Shown: positions 1 to 11,607 of the stretch, piece after piece
Layout: the number at the start of each line of letters is the position of its first letter
How positions within the stretch are numbered: the first letter of the stretch is position 1
Assembly (NCBI RefSeq): GCF_001874645.1
Contig: NZ_CP017886.1
Span: forward strand, 2,480,001 to 2,544,000
DNA: 64,000 nt
Reading direction: 5' to 3'
Source: Pseudomonas frederiksbergensis
GTDB lineage: Bacteria > Pseudomonadota > Gammaproteobacteria > Pseudomonadales > Pseudomonadaceae
Notes under the pieces: model-generated
The model's input: only the letters and a program-made list of their open reading frames with translations
Database searches by the model: none
Told to the model about the DNA's origin: nothing
Position numbers and translations under genes: made by a program

Positions 1-2
1 TG

Positions 3-359
3 CCAATGATTCGTCGTCGCGCCGCCGGACGGATCGTTTGCATCACCTCGGTGTCCGGGTTGATCGGCAACCGTGGGCAGGTCAACTACAGCGCCTCCAA
101 GGCCGGGCTGATTGGCGCCGCCAAGGCCCTGGCGATCGAACTCGGCAAACGCAAGATCACCGTCAACTGCGTCGCTCCGGGTCTGATCGACACCGCGATG
201 CTCGACGAAAACGTACCCGTGGAAGAACTGCTGAAAATGATCCCCGCACAACGCATGGGCACCCCTGAAGAGGTGGCCAGTGCAGTGAACTTCCTGATGT
301 CCGCAGAGGCAGGCTATATCACTCGGCAGGTTCTGGCCGTCAACGGAGGCCTGTGCTGA
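3..359 (+). CDS. 3-oxoacyl-ACP reductase (FabG-type SDR), C-terminal part
   Basis: This is the 3' part of a short-chain dehydrogenase/reductase; the gene begins before the window. The fragment keeps the catalytic Ser in an ITSVSG stretch and the YSASK (YxxxK) Tyr-Lys pair, followed by the family's NCVAPGLIDT loop and a C-terminal NGG. Such enzymes reduce 3-oxoacyl-ACP with NADPH in the cytoplasm. The stop overlaps the start of the downstream ketosynthase (TGATG), so the two are co-translated. The KR-KS pairing suggests a dedicated polyene or fatty-acid cluster rather than housekeeping fabG, which normally sits with fabD and acpP. The NADPH-binding glycine motif lies outside the window. Confidence 0.9.
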   Translation, partial: PMIRRRAAGRIVCITSVSGLIGNRGQVNYSASKAGLIGAAKALAIELGKRKITVNCVAPGLIDTAMLDENVPVEELLKMIPAQRMGTPEEVASAVNFLMSAEAGYITRQVLAVNGGLC

Positions 360-1585
360 TGAAGCGCGTCGTCGTCACCGGCATGGCCGGCATCACCTCG
401 TTGGGCAGCGACTGGAAGACCATCTGCGCTAACTTCAAGGCCAATCGCAGTGGCATCCGCCGCATGGATGAGTGGGATCGCTTCACCGAGCTGAACACAC
501 GCCTGGCAGGTCCCATCGACGACTTCAGCGTCCCGAGCCACTGGACCCGCAAGCAGTTGCGCAGCATGGGCCGGGTTTCCCGGCTGGCGGTCGGCGCGGC
601 AGAACGGGCGCTGGCCGATGCCGGACTGCTCGGTGACGAGTCGATCAAAGACGGCCGCATGGGCGTGTCTTGCGGCTCATCCACCGGCAGCACCGACGAG
701 ATCAAAGCCTTTGGCAAGATGCTGCTCAATTCTGTGGCTGAAGGCCTGAACGCCAACTCCTACGTGCGAATGATGCCGCACACCACTGCCGCCAACATCA
801 GCATTTTCTTTGGCCTCACCGGGCGGCTGATCCCGACCTCCAGCGCCTGCACCAGTGGCAGCCAGGGCATCGGTTATGCCTACGAGGCGATCAAGTTCGG
901 CCGCCTGCCGCTGATGCTCGCCGGCGGTGCCGAAGAACTGTGCCCGACCGAAGCCATGGTGTTCGACGCGCTCTACGCCACCAGCCTGAAAAACGACGCG
1001 CCGCAAACCAGCCCACGGCCTTATGACAGTGCGCGCGATGGCCTGGTGATTGGTGAAGGCGGCGGCATGCTGGTGCTCGAAGAACTCGAACACGCGCTGG
1101 CCCGTGGTGCACACATTCACGCCGAAATCGTTGGTTTCGGCAGTAACGCCGACGGCCAGCACGCCACCCGCCCGGAGCAAACCACCATGCGTCGGGCCAT
1201 GGAACTGGCGCTGGAAGATGCAGGTCTGGAGCCTTCGGCTATTGGCTACGTGAACGGTCACGGCACCGCCACCGAACAAGGCGACATCGCGGAAACCCTG
1301 GCCACCAGCAGCCTGTTCGGCAGCCACATGCCGATCAGCTCGCAGAAGAGCTTTCTCGGTCATACCCTGGGCGCCTGCGGTGCACTGGAGTCCTGGTTCA
1401 GCATAGAAATGATGAACAGCGACCAGTACGCGCACACCTTCAACCTCGACAACGTCGACCCGCACTGCGGCGAACTGGATTACCTGCGCGGCGAGTTCCG
1501 CCGGATGAGCAACCAGTACGTGATGAACAACAATTTTGCTTTTGGTGGGGTTAATACTTCGCTGATTTTCCGCCGCTGGTCGTAA
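359..1585 (+). CDS. Beta-ketoacyl-ACP synthase (FabF/KAS II-like)
   Basis: A condensing enzyme that joins acyl and malonyl-ACP units. The nucleophile is Cys164 in the SSACTSGS motif; the two histidines are in NGHGTATEQGD and KSFLGHTLGACGALE, so the Cys-His-His triad is complete. The ATG at 359 gives 408 residues, usual for the family; a GTG six bases upstream is in frame but less likely because MKRVVVTGM is the typical N-terminus. Its start overlaps the stop of the upstream ketoreductase. A terminal KR-KS pair of this kind closes aryl-polyene (ApeQ-ApeR) clusters, but the rest of the cluster is outside the window, so pathway assignment is inference. Confidence 0.9.
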   Translation: MKRVVVTGMAGITSLGSDWKTICANFKANRSGIRRMDEWDRFTELNTRLAGPIDDFSVPSHWTRKQLRSMGRVSRLAVGAAERALADAGLLGDESIKDGRMGVSCGSSTGSTDEIKAFGKMLLNSVAEGLNANSYVRMMPHTTAANISIFFGLTGRLIPTSSACTSGSQGIGYAYEAIKFGRLPLMLAGGAEELCPTEAMVFDALYATSLKNDAPQTSPRPYDSARDGLVIGEGGGMLVLEELEHALARGAHIHAEIVGFGSNADGQHATRPEQTTMRRAMELALEDAGLEPSAIGYVNGHGTATEQGDIAETLATSSLFGSHMPISSQKSFLGHTLGACGALESWFSIEMMNSDQYAHTFNLDNVDPHCGELDYLRGEFRRMSNQYVMNNNFAFGGVNTSLIFRRWS

Positions 1586-1601
1586 GCGCCACATCAAGAT
1601 C

Positions 1602-1668
1602 AAAAGATCGCAGCCTGCGGCAGCTCCTACAAAGATCGGCGTAGGAGCTGCCGCAGGCTGCGATCTTT
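1602..1668. repeat. REPIN: inverted pair of REP elements
   Basis: Two 28-29 base copies of the palindromic unit (GATCGCAGCCTGCGGCAGCTCC type) face each other across a ten-base spacer. The pair lies between the convergent ketosynthase and LysR genes, where no other terminator is evident, and could form one long hairpin. Confidence 0.9.
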
Positions 1669-1719
1669 GGGGCCGCCAACGCTTGACTAACATGTCGGCT
1701 TGTCATCGCGCCGTATCTG

Positions 1720-2616
1720 CTAAGTCGCCTCAACCTTACGCGTCAGCAACTCGACAAACGCCTTGGCCATCGGCGATTTCTGATCCTTGCGCTGCACCAG
1801 CCACACGGCTGACATCGCCAGCGGGTCGAGCAAAGGGCGATAGACCACGCCGTCGATGCGCATCCGCTGATAGGACGCTGGCAACACCGAGACCCCGAGC
1901 CCTGCCGCCACCAGGCCGATGATGGTCATGGCCTCGCCAGCCTCTTGGGCGAAGTGCGGGCTGAACCCCGCGTCGCGCGCCAGACTCAGCAGTTGCGCGT
2001 ATAGACCGCTGCCGTAGCTGCGCGGAAAGAACACGAAGGGCTCGTGGGCCAGCGCTGACAGAAACAACCCGTCCTCGCTGCCCACCACCAGCGGATCCTT
2101 GGAGCTGAGCACCGCCACCAACGGCTCACGCGTCAACTCAACCACCTCAAGCGAATCCGGCAGCGGTAATGGCCGCATGATTCCGACCTGAATCGACTCA
2201 TCCACCAGTGCCTCGGCGACCTGGGTGCTGCTCATCTCCCGCAGGTTCAAATGCACGGCAGGGAAGCGCTGACGAAACGAGAAGATCGCCTGCGGGATGG
2301 TCGAGTTGAACGGCGCCGATGAAGTGAAGCCGATCTTCAACTCCCCCAGCTCGCCGAGTTGGGCGCGACGGGCGACGTCGGCGGCTTTGTCGACCTGGGC
2401 CAGCACCAGCCGAGCCTCTTCGAGGAACAGCCGACCGGCTTCACTGAGCTCGACCCGACGATTGGTACGTTCGAACAAGCGTGCCCCGACTTCCTGTTCC
2501 AGCACCTGAATCTGTTGGCTCAGCGGCGGTTGGGAGATGCCCAGCACCTGTGCGGCGCGGCCGAAGTGCAGTTCTTCGGCGACGGCGATGAAGTAACGCA
2601 GATGGCGCAATTCCAT
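1720..2616 (-). CDS. LysR-family transcriptional regulator
   Basis: A 298-residue LysR regulator. The N-terminal winged helix-turn-helix is typical (MELRHLRYFIAVAEELHFG, then SQPPLSQQIQVLEQEVGARL), followed by a linker helix and a periplasmic-binding-like effector domain from about residue 90. It is divergent from the YnfM-like exporter at 2736 with 119 bases between them, the classic arrangement for a LysR protein controlling its neighbour and itself. The effector cannot be told from sequence. Confidence 0.93.
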   Translation of the reverse strand: MELRHLRYFIAVAEELHFGRAAQVLGISQPPLSQQIQVLEQEVGARLFERTNRRVELSEAGRLFLEEARLVLAQVDKAADVARRAQLGELGELKIGFTSSAPFNSTIPQAIFSFRQRFPAVHLNLREMSSTQVAEALVDESIQVGIMRPLPLPDSLEVVELTREPLVAVLSSKDPLVVGSEDGLFLSALAHEPFVFFPRSYGSGLYAQLLSLARDAGFSPHFAQEAGEAMTIIGLVAAGLGVSVLPASYQRMRIDGVVYRPLLDPLAMSAVWLVQRKDQKSPMAKAFVELLTRKVEAT

Positions 2617-2628
2617 GAAAACTCCATT

Positions 2629-2667
2629 AGGTCGTTAAACCTATCAAACAGGTCGAACAATATATTG
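2629..2667. promoter_or_regulatory. Candidate LysR operator between divergent genes
   Basis: Two direct AGGTCG repeats at 2629-2634 and 2650-2655 are 21 bases apart, about two helical turns, and a perfect CAATATATTG palindrome follows at 2658-2667. All lie in the 119-base gap between the LysR gene and the exporter. Binding by the LysR protein is inferred from position only. Confidence 0.4.
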
Positions 2668-2735
2668 GATAGAAACATTAGCCAGCTATATGATTTTTCC
2701 ATTGCCTGCCTGGCCGTGCTCTCCCGAGGTCCCCC

Positions 2736-4010
2736 GTGAAAACTGCTGTCGCCCCGCTCGCCCATGAATTGCCGCCTACCGCGCTGGACGATGTGGTCGC
2801 TCAACTGAATGACGTGTACATCGAAAAAGGCACGCCAATGTTCATGCGCACGGTGCTGGCGCTGTTCTCGGGCGGTTTCGCGACTTTCGCCCTGCTCTAC
2901 TGCGTGCAGCCGATGATGCCGTTGTTCTCCCGTGAGTTTTCGATCAACGCGGCGCAGAGCAGCCTGATCCTGTCGGTGGCCACCGGGATGCTCGCCATTG
3001 GCTTGCTGATCACCGGCCCGATCTCCGACCGCATCGGCCGCAAACCGGTGATGGTTGCGGCGCTGTTCGCGGCAGCGTTGTGCACGATTGCGAGTGCGAT
3101 GATGCCGAGCTGGCAGGGGGTGCTGGTGACGCGTGCGCTGGTCGGGCTGTCTCTCAGCGGGCTGGCGGCGGTGGCCATGACTTACTTGAGCGAAGAGATT
3201 CATCCGCAGCACATTGGCCTGGCGATGGGGCTGTACATCGGTGGCAACGCGATTGGCGGGATGTGCGGTCGGCTGATCGTCGGCGTATTGATCGATTTCA
3301 TTAACTGGCATACGGCGATGCTGGTGATCGGTGGTCTGGCGCTGATTGCCGCAACGGTGTTCTGGAAAATCCTCCCCGAGTCGCGCAACTTCCGCTCCCG
3401 CTCGATGCATCCGCGCAGCTTGCTCGACGGTTTCACCATGCACTTTCGCGACGCCGGCCTGCCGTGGTTGTTCCTCGAAGCGTTCGTGCTGATGGGCGCA
3501 TTCGTCACGCTGTTCAACTACATCGGCTATCGCCTGCTGGCCGAGCCCTACCACATGGATCAGGCCTTCGTAGGCTTGCTCTCGGTGGTCTACCTGTCGG
3601 GTATCTACAGTTCGGCAAAAATCGGCGCATTGGCCGACAAACTCGGCCGCCGCAAAGTCCTCTGGGCGACCATCGTGCTGATGCTTGCAGGCCTGGCGCT
3701 GACCCTGCTCACGCCGTTTCCGCTGGTGATTATCGGTATGCTGATCTTCACCTTTGGCTTCTTCGGCGCGCACTCGGTGGCCAGCAGCTGGATCGGCCGC
3801 CGCGCGACCAAGGCCAAGGGCCAGGCCTCGTCGCTTTATCTGTTCAGCTACTACGCCGGATCGAGTATCGCCGGCACGGCGGGCGGGGTGTTCTGGCACC
3901 TGGGCGGCTGGAACGGGATCGGCCTGTTCATCGGCGGATTGCTGGTGATTGCGCTGCTGGTGGCATTGAAACTGGCGAAGTTACCGCCGTTGGAGAATGT
4001 GGAAGCTTAG
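2736..4010 (+). CDS. MFS transporter, YnfM-like exporter
   Basis: A 424-residue major facilitator transporter with 12 expected membrane helices in the inner membrane. The conserved loop after helix 2 reads GPISDRIGRKPVMV, and a long run of the protein (ALLYCVQPMMP, GLSLSGLAAVAMTYLSEEIHP, SVASSWIGRRATKAKGQASS) closely recalls E. coli YnfM. An extra N-terminal cytoplasmic segment of about 40 residues precedes helix 1. The GTG start has GAGGT five bases upstream. The divergent LysR gene is the likely regulator. Substrate is unknown; drug, sugar or nucleoside efflux is possible. Confidence 0.9.
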   Translation: MKTAVAPLAHELPPTALDDVVAQLNDVYIEKGTPMFMRTVLALFSGGFATFALLYCVQPMMPLFSREFSINAAQSSLILSVATGMLAIGLLITGPISDRIGRKPVMVAALFAAALCTIASAMMPSWQGVLVTRALVGLSLSGLAAVAMTYLSEEIHPQHIGLAMGLYIGGNAIGGMCGRLIVGVLIDFINWHTAMLVIGGLALIAATVFWKILPESRNFRSRSMHPRSLLDGFTMHFRDAGLPWLFLEAFVLMGAFVTLFNYIGYRLLAEPYHMDQAFVGLLSVVYLSGIYSSAKIGALADKLGRRKVLWATIVLMLAGLALTLLTPFPLVIIGMLIFTFGFFGAHSVASSWIGRRATKAKGQASSLYLFSYYAGSSIAGTAGGVFWHLGGWNGIGLFIGGLLVIALLVALKLAKLPPLENVEA

Positions 4011-4032
4011 AAGCAAAAGATCTTCCTGATGC

Positions 4033-4063
4033 AAAAACGCCCGGCATAAGCCGGGCGTTTTTG
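4033..4063. terminator. Bidirectional intrinsic terminator
   Basis: AAAAACGCCCGGC and GCCGGGCGTTTTT form a perfect stem around a four-base loop, with A and T runs on both flanks. It separates the convergent MFS and hemE genes and can serve both. Confidence 0.92.
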
Positions 4064-4077
4064 TTTAAGCGCGAACG

Positions 4078-5145
4078 TTATTCGTGATACTGCGCCGACA
4101 ACTCATGCACCGCGCGCAGGAAGGCGCCGGCGTGTTCCGGGTCGACTTCCGGGGTGATGCCATGGCCGAGGTTGAACACGTGGCCGCTGCCTTTGCCGTA
4201 GCTGGCGAGGATCCGGCCGACTTCGGCACGAATGGCTTCTGGCTTGGCGTAGAGCACGGTAGGGTCCATGTTGCCTTGCAGGGCGACTTTGTTGCCGACA
4301 CGTTGGCGGGCTTCGCCAATGTCACAGGTCCAGTCCAGACCCAGGGCATCTGCACCGGCATCGGCGATGCTTTCCAGCCACAGCCCGCCGTTTTTGGTGA
4401 ACAGGATGACCGGCACTTTGCGGCCCTCGTGTTCGCGGATCAGACCGCTGACGATTTTGCGCATGTAGGCCAGGGAGAACTCCTGGTACGCCGCAGCCGA
4501 GAGGTTACCGCCCCACGTATCGAAGATCTGCACCGCTTGCGCGCCGGCCATGATCTGGCCATTGAGGTATGAGGTGACCGACTGCGCGAGCTTATCCAGC
4601 AGCAGGTGCATGGCTTGCGGGTTGTCGTAGAGCATGGCCTTGGTCTTGCGGAAGTCTTTCGACGAGCCGCCTTCAACCATGTAGGTGGCCAGGGTCCATG
4701 GGCTGCCGGAGAAGCCGATCAGCGGCACGCGGCCGTTCAGCTCGCGGCGAATGGTGCTGACCGCGTCCATGACGTAGCCGAGGTCTTTGTGTGGGTCAGG
4801 AATCGGCAGGGCTTCGATGTCCGCCATCGTGCTGATGACTTTTTTGAAGCGCGGACCTTCGCCGGTTTCGAAGTACAGGCCTTGGCCCATGGCATCGGGA
4901 ATGGTCAGGATGTCGGAGAAGAGGATCGCCGCATCCAGCTGTGGATAACGGTCGAGCGGCTGCATTGTGACTTCGCACGCGAACTCCGGGTTCATGCACA
5001 GGCTCATGAAATCGCCGGCCTTGGCACGGCTGGCGCGGTACTCAGGCAGGTAGCGACCGGCCTGACGCATCATCCACACGGGCGTGACGTCTACGGGTTG
5101 CTTGAGCAGGGCGCGAAGGAAACGGTCGTTCTTCAGGGCAGTCAT
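4078..5145 (-). CDS. hemE: Uroporphyrinogen decarboxylase
   Basis: A 355-residue cytoplasmic enzyme that removes four carboxyl groups from uroporphyrinogen III to give coproporphyrinogen III in heme synthesis. The N-terminal signature [16 protein letters not shown], with the substrate-binding arginines, is complete, as is the [12 protein letters not shown] segment carrying the catalytic Asp. Length matches the family. It follows gltD on the same strand after a gap of about 216 bases holding a REPIN and a weak hairpin, so it is probably transcribed separately from gltBD. Confidence 0.97.
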   Translation of the reverse strand: MTALKNDRFLRALLKQPVDVTPVWMMRQAGRYLPEYRASRAKAGDFMSLCMNPEFACEVTMQPLDRYPQLDAAILFSDILTIPDAMGQGLYFETGEGPRFKKVISTMADIEALPIPDPHKDLGYVMDAVSTIRRELNGRVPLIGFSGSPWTLATYMVEGGSSKDFRKTKAMLYDNPQAMHLLLDKLAQSVTSYLNGQIMAGAQAVQIFDTWGGNLSAAAYQEFSLAYMRKIVSGLIREHEGRKVPVILFTKNGGLWLESIADAGADALGLDWTCDIGEARQRVGNKVALQGNMDPTVLYAKPEAIRAEVGRILASYGKGSGHVFNLGHGITPEVDPEHAGAFLRAVHELSAQYHE

Positions 5146-5192
5146 GTCGGCATCCGGAAAAAAAGTGCGGGCATTTTCTCAGAGCGCGACGC

Positions 5193-5220
5193 AAAAGGCA
5201 CGGCAAGAGCCGCGCCTTTT
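5193..5220 (-). terminator. Possible weak terminator downstream of gltD
   Basis: AAAAGGCACGGC and GCCGCGCCTTTT pair around a four-base loop with one mismatch. The stem is short and the T run is only four bases, so efficiency is doubtful. Confidence 0.4.
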
Positions 5221-5255
5221 GTCTATCGGGTCAATTTGTCGCGTCCTGAGCCCCC

Positions 5256-5351
5256 GTAGGAGCTGCTGCAGGCTGCGATCGTTTGATCTTATCGCCCGTC
5301 CGTATTGCGTGTTGGACGCTGGAAAGATCGCAGCCTTCGGCAGCTCCTACA
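5256..5351. repeat. REPIN between hemE and gltD
   Basis: One unit at 5256-5280 (with CTGCTGCAGG instead of CTGCCGCAGG) and an inverted unit at 5324-5350 with a TTC loop variant, separated by about 43 bases. It sits just beyond the 3' end of gltD. Confidence 0.88.
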
Positions 5352-5361
5352 GGTAGAGGTA

Positions 5362-6813
<1,452 letters not shown>

Positions 6814-9800
6814 TCACTGCGGGTTGGCACGGGTGCTGGAAAGCAACGATTTCAAGCTGGCAGCCTTTGGCTTGACCAACCAGAACCGACGCAAGTAGTC
6901 ATCGAGGTTTTCAGCGAGGTTACGACCCCACTCGCTGTCGGTTTCCTCGACGTATTCGTTCAGCACGCGTTGCAAGTGGCTGCGATAGGCTTCCATCGCC
7001 TCACCGCTGATCCGCTGGATTTCCACCAGTTCGTGGTTGACCCGGTCAACGAAGCTGTTGTCCTGGTCGAGCACGTAGGCGAAACCGCCGGTCATGCCTG
7101 AGCCAAAGTTGTAACCGGTCTTGCCCAGTACGCAGACGAAACCACCGGTCATGTACTCGCAGCAGTGATCGCCAGTGCCTTCAACCACGGTGTGAGCACC
7201 GGAGTTGCGCACCGCGAAACGCTCGCCCGCGGTACCGGCGGCGAACAGCTTGCCGCCAGTGGCGCCGTACAGGCAGGTGTTGCCGATAATGGCACTGTCC
7301 TGAGTCTTGTAGACGCTGCCTTTTGGCGGAACGATGACCAGTTTGCCGCCGGTCATGCCTTTGCCGACATAGTCGTTGGCATCGCCTTCGAGGTACATGT
7401 TCAGGCCGCCAGCGTTCCACACACCAAAGCTCTGACCGGCCGTCCCTTTGAAGCGGAAGGTGATCGGCGCATTGGCCATGCCCTGGTTGCCGTGCTTGCG
7501 AGCGATCTCGCCGGAAATCCGCGCGCCGATGGAGCGGTCGCAGTTGCAGATATCCAGAGCGAAGTCGGCGCCGCTCAGGTCGTTGATCGCCGAAGTAGCC
7601 ATCTCGACCATCTTCTCGGCCAGCAGGCCTTTATCAAACGGCGGATTGCGGTCGACCTGGCAGAACTGTGGCTTGTCCGCCGGGATGTGATCGCTGCCCA
7701 GCAGCGGAGTCAGGTCCAGGTGGTTTTGCTTGGCGGTCTGGCCTTCGAGGACTTCCAGCAGATCGGTACGACCGATCAGCTCTTCGAGGGAACGCACGCC
7801 CAGCTTGGCCAGCCACTCACGGGTTTCTTCGGCGACGTAGGTGAAGAAGTTCACCACCATGTCGACCGTACCGATGTAGTGGTCCTTGCGCAGTTTTTCG
7901 TTCTGAGTCGCCACACCGGTGGCGCAGTTATTCAGGTGGCAGATACGCAGGTATTTGCAGCCCAGGGCGATCATTGGCGCGGTGCCGAAGCCGAAGCTTT
8001 CAGCGCCGAGGATGGCGGCCTTGATCACGTCGAGGCCGGTTTTCAGACCGCCGTCAGTCTGCACCCGAACCTTGCCGCGCAAGTCGTTGCCGCGCAGGGT
8101 CTGGTGGGTTTCAGCCAGGCCGAGTTCCCACGGTGCACCCGCGTACTTGATCGATGTCAGCGGCGACGCGCCGGTGCCGCCGTCGTAACCGGAAATGGTG
8201 ATCAGGTCGGCATAGGCCTTGGCCACGCCCGCGGCGATGGTGCCGACGCCGGCTTCCGCAACCAGCTTCACCGAGACCAGCGCCTTCGGGTTGACTTGTT
8301 TCAGATCGAAAATCAGCTGCGACAAGTCTTCAATCGAATAGATGTCGTGGTGCGGCGGCGGCGAGATCAGCGTCACGCCCGGCACGGCGTAACGCAGCTT
8401 GGCGATCAGACCGTTGACCTTGCCGCCTGGCAGCTGACCGCCTTCGCCGGGCTTGGCGCCCTGCGCGACCTTGATCTGCAGCACTTCAGCGTTGACCAGG
8501 TATTCCGGGGTCACCCCGAAACGGCCGGTGGCCACTTGCTTGATTTTCGAGCTCTTGATGGTGCCGTAACGCGCCGGGTCTTCGCCGCCTTCGCCGGAGT
8601 TGGAACGCGCACCGAGGCGGTTCATGGCTTCGGCCAGGGCTTCGTGAGCTTCCGGCGACAGTGCACCCAGCGAGATGCCGGCAGAGTCGAAGCGCTTGAG
8701 CACCGACTCCAGTGGCTCGATCTCACTGATATCCAGCGGCGTCTCAAGGGTTTTGACCTTGAGCAGGTCGCGGATCATCGACACCGGACGGTTGTCCACC
8801 AGCGCCGTGTATTCCTTGAACTTGCTGTAGTCGCCCTGCTGCACAGCGGCTTGCAACGTGTTGACCACGTCCGGGTTGTACGCGTGATATTCGCCACCGT
8901 GGACGAACTTCAGCAAACCGCCCTGCTGGATTGGCTTGCGCGGGCTCCAGGCCTCGGCAGCCAATGCCTTCTGCTCCGCTTCGATGTCGACGAAACGCGC
9001 ACCCTTGATACGGCTCGGCACGCCACGGAAGCTCAGATCGCAAACTTCCTGAGACAGGCCGATGGCTTCGAACAGCTGCGCGCCACGGTACGAAGTGACG
9101 GTCGAGATGCCCATCTTCGAGAGGATCTTGAGCAGGCCTTTGGTGATGCCTTTGCGGTAGTTCTTGAACACCTCATAGAGGTCGCCCAGTACTTCACCGG
9201 TGCGGATCAGGTCGCCCAGCACTTCGTAAGCCAGGAACGGATAAACCGCAGAGGCACCGAAGCCGATCAGCACCGCGAAGTGATGCGGATCGCGCGCGGT
9301 AGCGGTCTCGACCAAGATGTTGCTGTCGCAGCGCAGGCCTTTTTCGGTCAGACGGTGGTGCACCGCGCCCGTGGCAAGGGAAGCGTGAACCGGCAGTTTG
9401 CCCGGAGCAATATGACGGTCGCTCAGTACGATCTGGGTACGCCCGGAACGCACGGCTTCTTCAGCCTGATCGGCGATATTGCGCACTGCGGCTTCAAGGC
9501 CCAGCGCCTCGTCGTAGTTGAGGTCGATGACCTGGCGTTCGAAGCCCGGGCGATCGAGGTTCATCAGCGAGCGCCACTTGGCCGGGGAAATGACCGGCGA
9601 GCTGAGGATCACGCGCGAGGCGTGTTCCGGCGACTCCTGGAAGATGTTGCGCTCGGCGCCGAGGCAGACTTCCAGCGACATGACGATGGCTTCACGCAGC
9701 GGGTCGATCGGCGGGTTGGTGACCTGCGCGAACTGCTGACGGAAATAGTCGTACGGCGTGCGCACACGCTGAGACAGCACGGCCATCGGCGTATCGTCGC

Positions 9801-11259
9801 CCATGGAGCCGACCGCTTCGTAGCCCTGCTCGCCCAATGGACGCAGCACCTGGTCACGCTCTTCAAAAGTGACCTGGTACATCTTCATGTACTGCTTGAG
9901 CTGATCGACATCGTAGAACGCTGAACCGTGGTCGTTGTCTTCCATGGTCGCCTGGATGCGCAGGGCATTCTTGCGCAGCCATTGCTTGTACGGATGACGG
10001 GACTTCAAGCGGTTGTCGATGGCATCGGTGTCGAGGATCTGACCGGTTTCGGTGTCCACGGCAAAGATCTGGCCAGGCCCGACACGGCCCTTGGCGATCA
10101 CGTCTTCTGGCTGGTAGTTCCAGACACCGATTTCCGAGGCCAGGGTGATGAAGCCATTCTTGGTGGTGACCCAACGCGCTGGGCGCAGGCCGTTACGGTC
10201 GAGCAGGCACACCGCGTAACGACCATCGGTCATTACCACGCCGGCCGGGCCGTCCCACGGCTCCATGTGCATCGAGTTGTATTCGTAGAACGCACGCAGA
10301 TCCGGGTCCATGGTTTCGACGTTCTGCCACGCAGGCGGAATGATCATCCGCACGCCACGGAACAGGTCGATGCCGCCGGTGACCATCAGTTCCAGCATGT
10401 TGTCCATGCTCGAGGAGTCGGAACCCACGCGGTTGACCAGCGGACCGAGTTCTTCCAGATCCATCAGATCGTTGGTGAACTTGGTGCGACGAGCCACCGC
10501 CCAGTTGCGGTTACCGGTGATGGTGTTGATTTCGCCGTTGTGCGCGAGGAAGCGGAACGGTTGAGCCAACGGCCATTTCGGCAGGGTGTTGGTGGAGAAG
10601 CGCTGGTGGAACACACAGATCGCGGTTTGCAGGCGCTGGTCGCTGAGGTCTGGATAGAAGGCGGTCAGGTCCGCCGGCATCATCAGGCCTTTGTAAATGA
10701 TGGTCTTGTGGGAAAAGCTGCAGACATAGTGGTCGAGGTCGGCGGCGTTGGCCACGGACGAACGACGACGGGACGTGAACAGCTTGACGGCCATGTCCTG
10801 ATCGCTCAGGCCAGCACCGCCGATGAACACTTGCTCGATCTGCGGCAGGCGCTCGAGCGCCAGACGGCCGAGGACGCTGGTGTCGATCGGCACTTTGCGC
10901 CAACCAACCAGTTGCAGGCCGGCCGCCAGGATCTCGCGATTCATGCTCTCGCGAGCCGCTTCGGCTTTTACCGGATCCTGGTTGAAGAACACCATGCCCA
11001 CGGCGTATTGCTTGGGCAGTTCAACACCGAACGTTTCCTGGGCGATGGCGCGCAGGAACACGTCGGGTTTTTGCATCAGCAGACCGCAACCGTCACCGGT
11101 TTTGCCGTCAGCGTTGATCCCACCGCGGTGGGTCATGCAGGTCAGGGCCTCAATGGCCGTTTGCAACAGGGTATGACTGGGTTCGCCCTGCATATGGGCT
11201 ATCAGGCCGAAACCGCAGTTATCCTTAAACTCATCTGGTTGGTACAGACCTGCTTTCAT
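6814..11259 (-). CDS. gltB: Glutamate synthase (NADPH) large subunit
   Basis: The 1481-residue alpha subunit of GOGAT. A short propeptide ends before the N-terminal nucleophile Cys15 (in [10 protein letters not shown]), so class-II glutaminase activity follows processing. The central and FMN-binding domains carry [11 protein letters not shown] and [12 protein letters not shown]; a cysteine group ([17 protein letters not shown]) holds the 3Fe-4S cluster; the C-terminal part is the GXGXG beta-helix. The ATG at 11259 is preferred over the GTG two codons upstream because [11 protein letters not shown] is the usual N-terminus. It forms an operon with gltD. Confidence 0.97.
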   Translation of the reverse strand: MKAGLYQPDEFKDNCGFGLIAHMQGEPSHTLLQTAIEALTCMTHRGGINADGKTGDGCGLLMQKPDVFLRAIAQETFGVELPKQYAVGMVFFNQDPVKAEAARESMNREILAAGLQLVGWRKVPIDTSVLGRLALERLPQIEQVFIGGAGLSDQDMAVKLFTSRRRSSVANAADLDHYVCSFSHKTIIYKGLMMPADLTAFYPDLSDQRLQTAICVFHQRFSTNTLPKWPLAQPFRFLAHNGEINTITGNRNWAVARRTKFTNDLMDLEELGPLVNRVGSDSSSMDNMLELMVTGGIDLFRGVRMIIPPAWQNVETMDPDLRAFYEYNSMHMEPWDGPAGVVMTDGRYAVCLLDRNGLRPARWVTTKNGFITLASEIGVWNYQPEDVIAKGRVGPGQIFAVDTETGQILDTDAIDNRLKSRHPYKQWLRKNALRIQATMEDNDHGSAFYDVDQLKQYMKMYQVTFEERDQVLRPLGEQGYEAVGSMGDDTPMAVLSQRVRTPYDYFRQQFAQVTNPPIDPLREAIVMSLEVCLGAERNIFQESPEHASRVILSSPVISPAKWRSLMNLDRPGFERQVIDLNYDEALGLEAAVRNIADQAEEAVRSGRTQIVLSDRHIAPGKLPVHASLATGAVHHRLTEKGLRCDSNILVETATARDPHHFAVLIGFGASAVYPFLAYEVLGDLIRTGEVLGDLYEVFKNYRKGITKGLLKILSKMGISTVTSYRGAQLFEAIGLSQEVCDLSFRGVPSRIKGARFVDIEAEQKALAAEAWSPRKPIQQGGLLKFVHGGEYHAYNPDVVNTLQAAVQQGDYSKFKEYTALVDNRPVSMIRDLLKVKTLETPLDISEIEPLESVLKRFDSAGISLGALSPEAHEALAEAMNRLGARSNSGEGGEDPARYGTIKSSKIKQVATGRFGVTPEYLVNAEVLQIKVAQGAKPGEGGQLPGGKVNGLIAKLRYAVPGVTLISPPPHHDIYSIEDLSQLIFDLKQVNPKALVSVKLVAEAGVGTIAAGVAKAYADLITISGYDGGTGASPLTSIKYAGAPWELGLAETHQTLRGNDLRGKVRVQTDGGLKTGLDVIKAAILGAESFGFGTAPMIALGCKYLRICHLNNCATGVATQNEKLRKDHYIGTVDMVVNFFTYVAEETREWLAKLGVRSLEELIGRTDLLEVLEGQTAKQNHLDLTPLLGSDHIPADKPQFCQVDRNPPFDKGLLAEKMVEMATSAINDLSGADFALDICNCDRSIGARISGEIARKHGNQGMANAPITFRFKGTAGQSFGVWNAGGLNMYLEGDANDYVGKGMTGGKLVIVPPKGSVYKTQDSAIIGNTCLYGATGGKLFAAGTAGERFAVRNSGAHTVVEGTGDHCCEYMTGGFVCVLGKTGYNFGSGMTGGFAYVLDQDNSFVDRVNHELVEIQRISGEAMEAYRSHLQRVLNEYVEETDSEWGRNLAENLDDYLRRFWLVKPKAASLKSLLSSTRANPQ

Positions 11260-11368
11260 AGACACTTTCTCACCAGGCTGCCTCTTATCGAGACAAATTT
11301 CTTTTCAATTCAGCCAGTTACCTTCCACGCCGAACGTACGCCAGCTTTGCGGGGGCAAAAGGGAGGTC

Positions 11369-11397
11369 ATTGTACATACCGACACAAAGGCTCACAA
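11369..11397 (-). promoter_or_regulatory. Candidate sigma-70 promoter for gltBD
   Basis: On the minus strand TTGTGA (11397-11392) and TACAAT (11374-11369) are 17 bases apart, placing the transcript start about 105 bases upstream of gltB. The match is four of six and five of six to consensus. The site is predicted by eye only. Confidence 0.45.
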
Positions 11398-11410
11398 ATT
11401 TGACGACGAA

Positions 11411-11431
11411 ATGTCGCAAATCTATGTCGCA
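11411..11431. promoter_or_regulatory. Direct repeat upstream of the gltB promoter
   Basis: ATGTCGCA occurs twice, at 11411-11418 and 11424-11431, 13 bases start to start, just upstream of the candidate -35 box. Position suits an activator site; no protein is assigned. The rest of the 348-base gap between gltB and damX shows only the hairpin near 11581. Confidence 0.3.
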
Positions 11432-11580
11432 TTCGTGAAAGGTTTAAAGCGATATGCTGTGCTAGTCAAAACATTTTTAATGTTGACCGCAACGACTCAA
11501 AGACTACTGTGACGCAGACACCACAAGGCACGCGGCCTGGAGGCAGCATGCGCTTGCAGAAATTTTGAGGTGCCGGGAGA

Positions 11581-11601
11581 GGCGGCCTGGGTAAGGCCGC
11601 C
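11581..11601 (-). other. GC-rich stem-loop after damX
   Basis: GGCGGCCT and AGGCCGCC form an eight-base perfect stem with a five-base loop, seven bases after the damX stop. There is no T run, so it may protect a 3' end or act with Rho rather than terminate on its own. Confidence 0.5.
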
Positions 11602-11607
11602 GAATCT

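Noticed and set aside
2520..3899. A 459-codon open frame across the LysR-MFS gap on the minus strand
   Set aside because: It overlaps both a LysR gene in another frame and the MFS gene in antisense; very rich in Gln, Arg and His with no motif.
7165..9924. A 919-codon open frame antisense to gltB
   Set aside because: It is the mirror of a high-GC, codon-biased gene: the opposite frame has few stops. Its translation is low in known motifs and rich in Gln, Val, Arg and His, as antisense shadows are.
9928..11403. A 491-codon open frame antisense to the gltB 5' end
   Set aside because: Shadow of the glutaminase domain; no ribosome site or domain.
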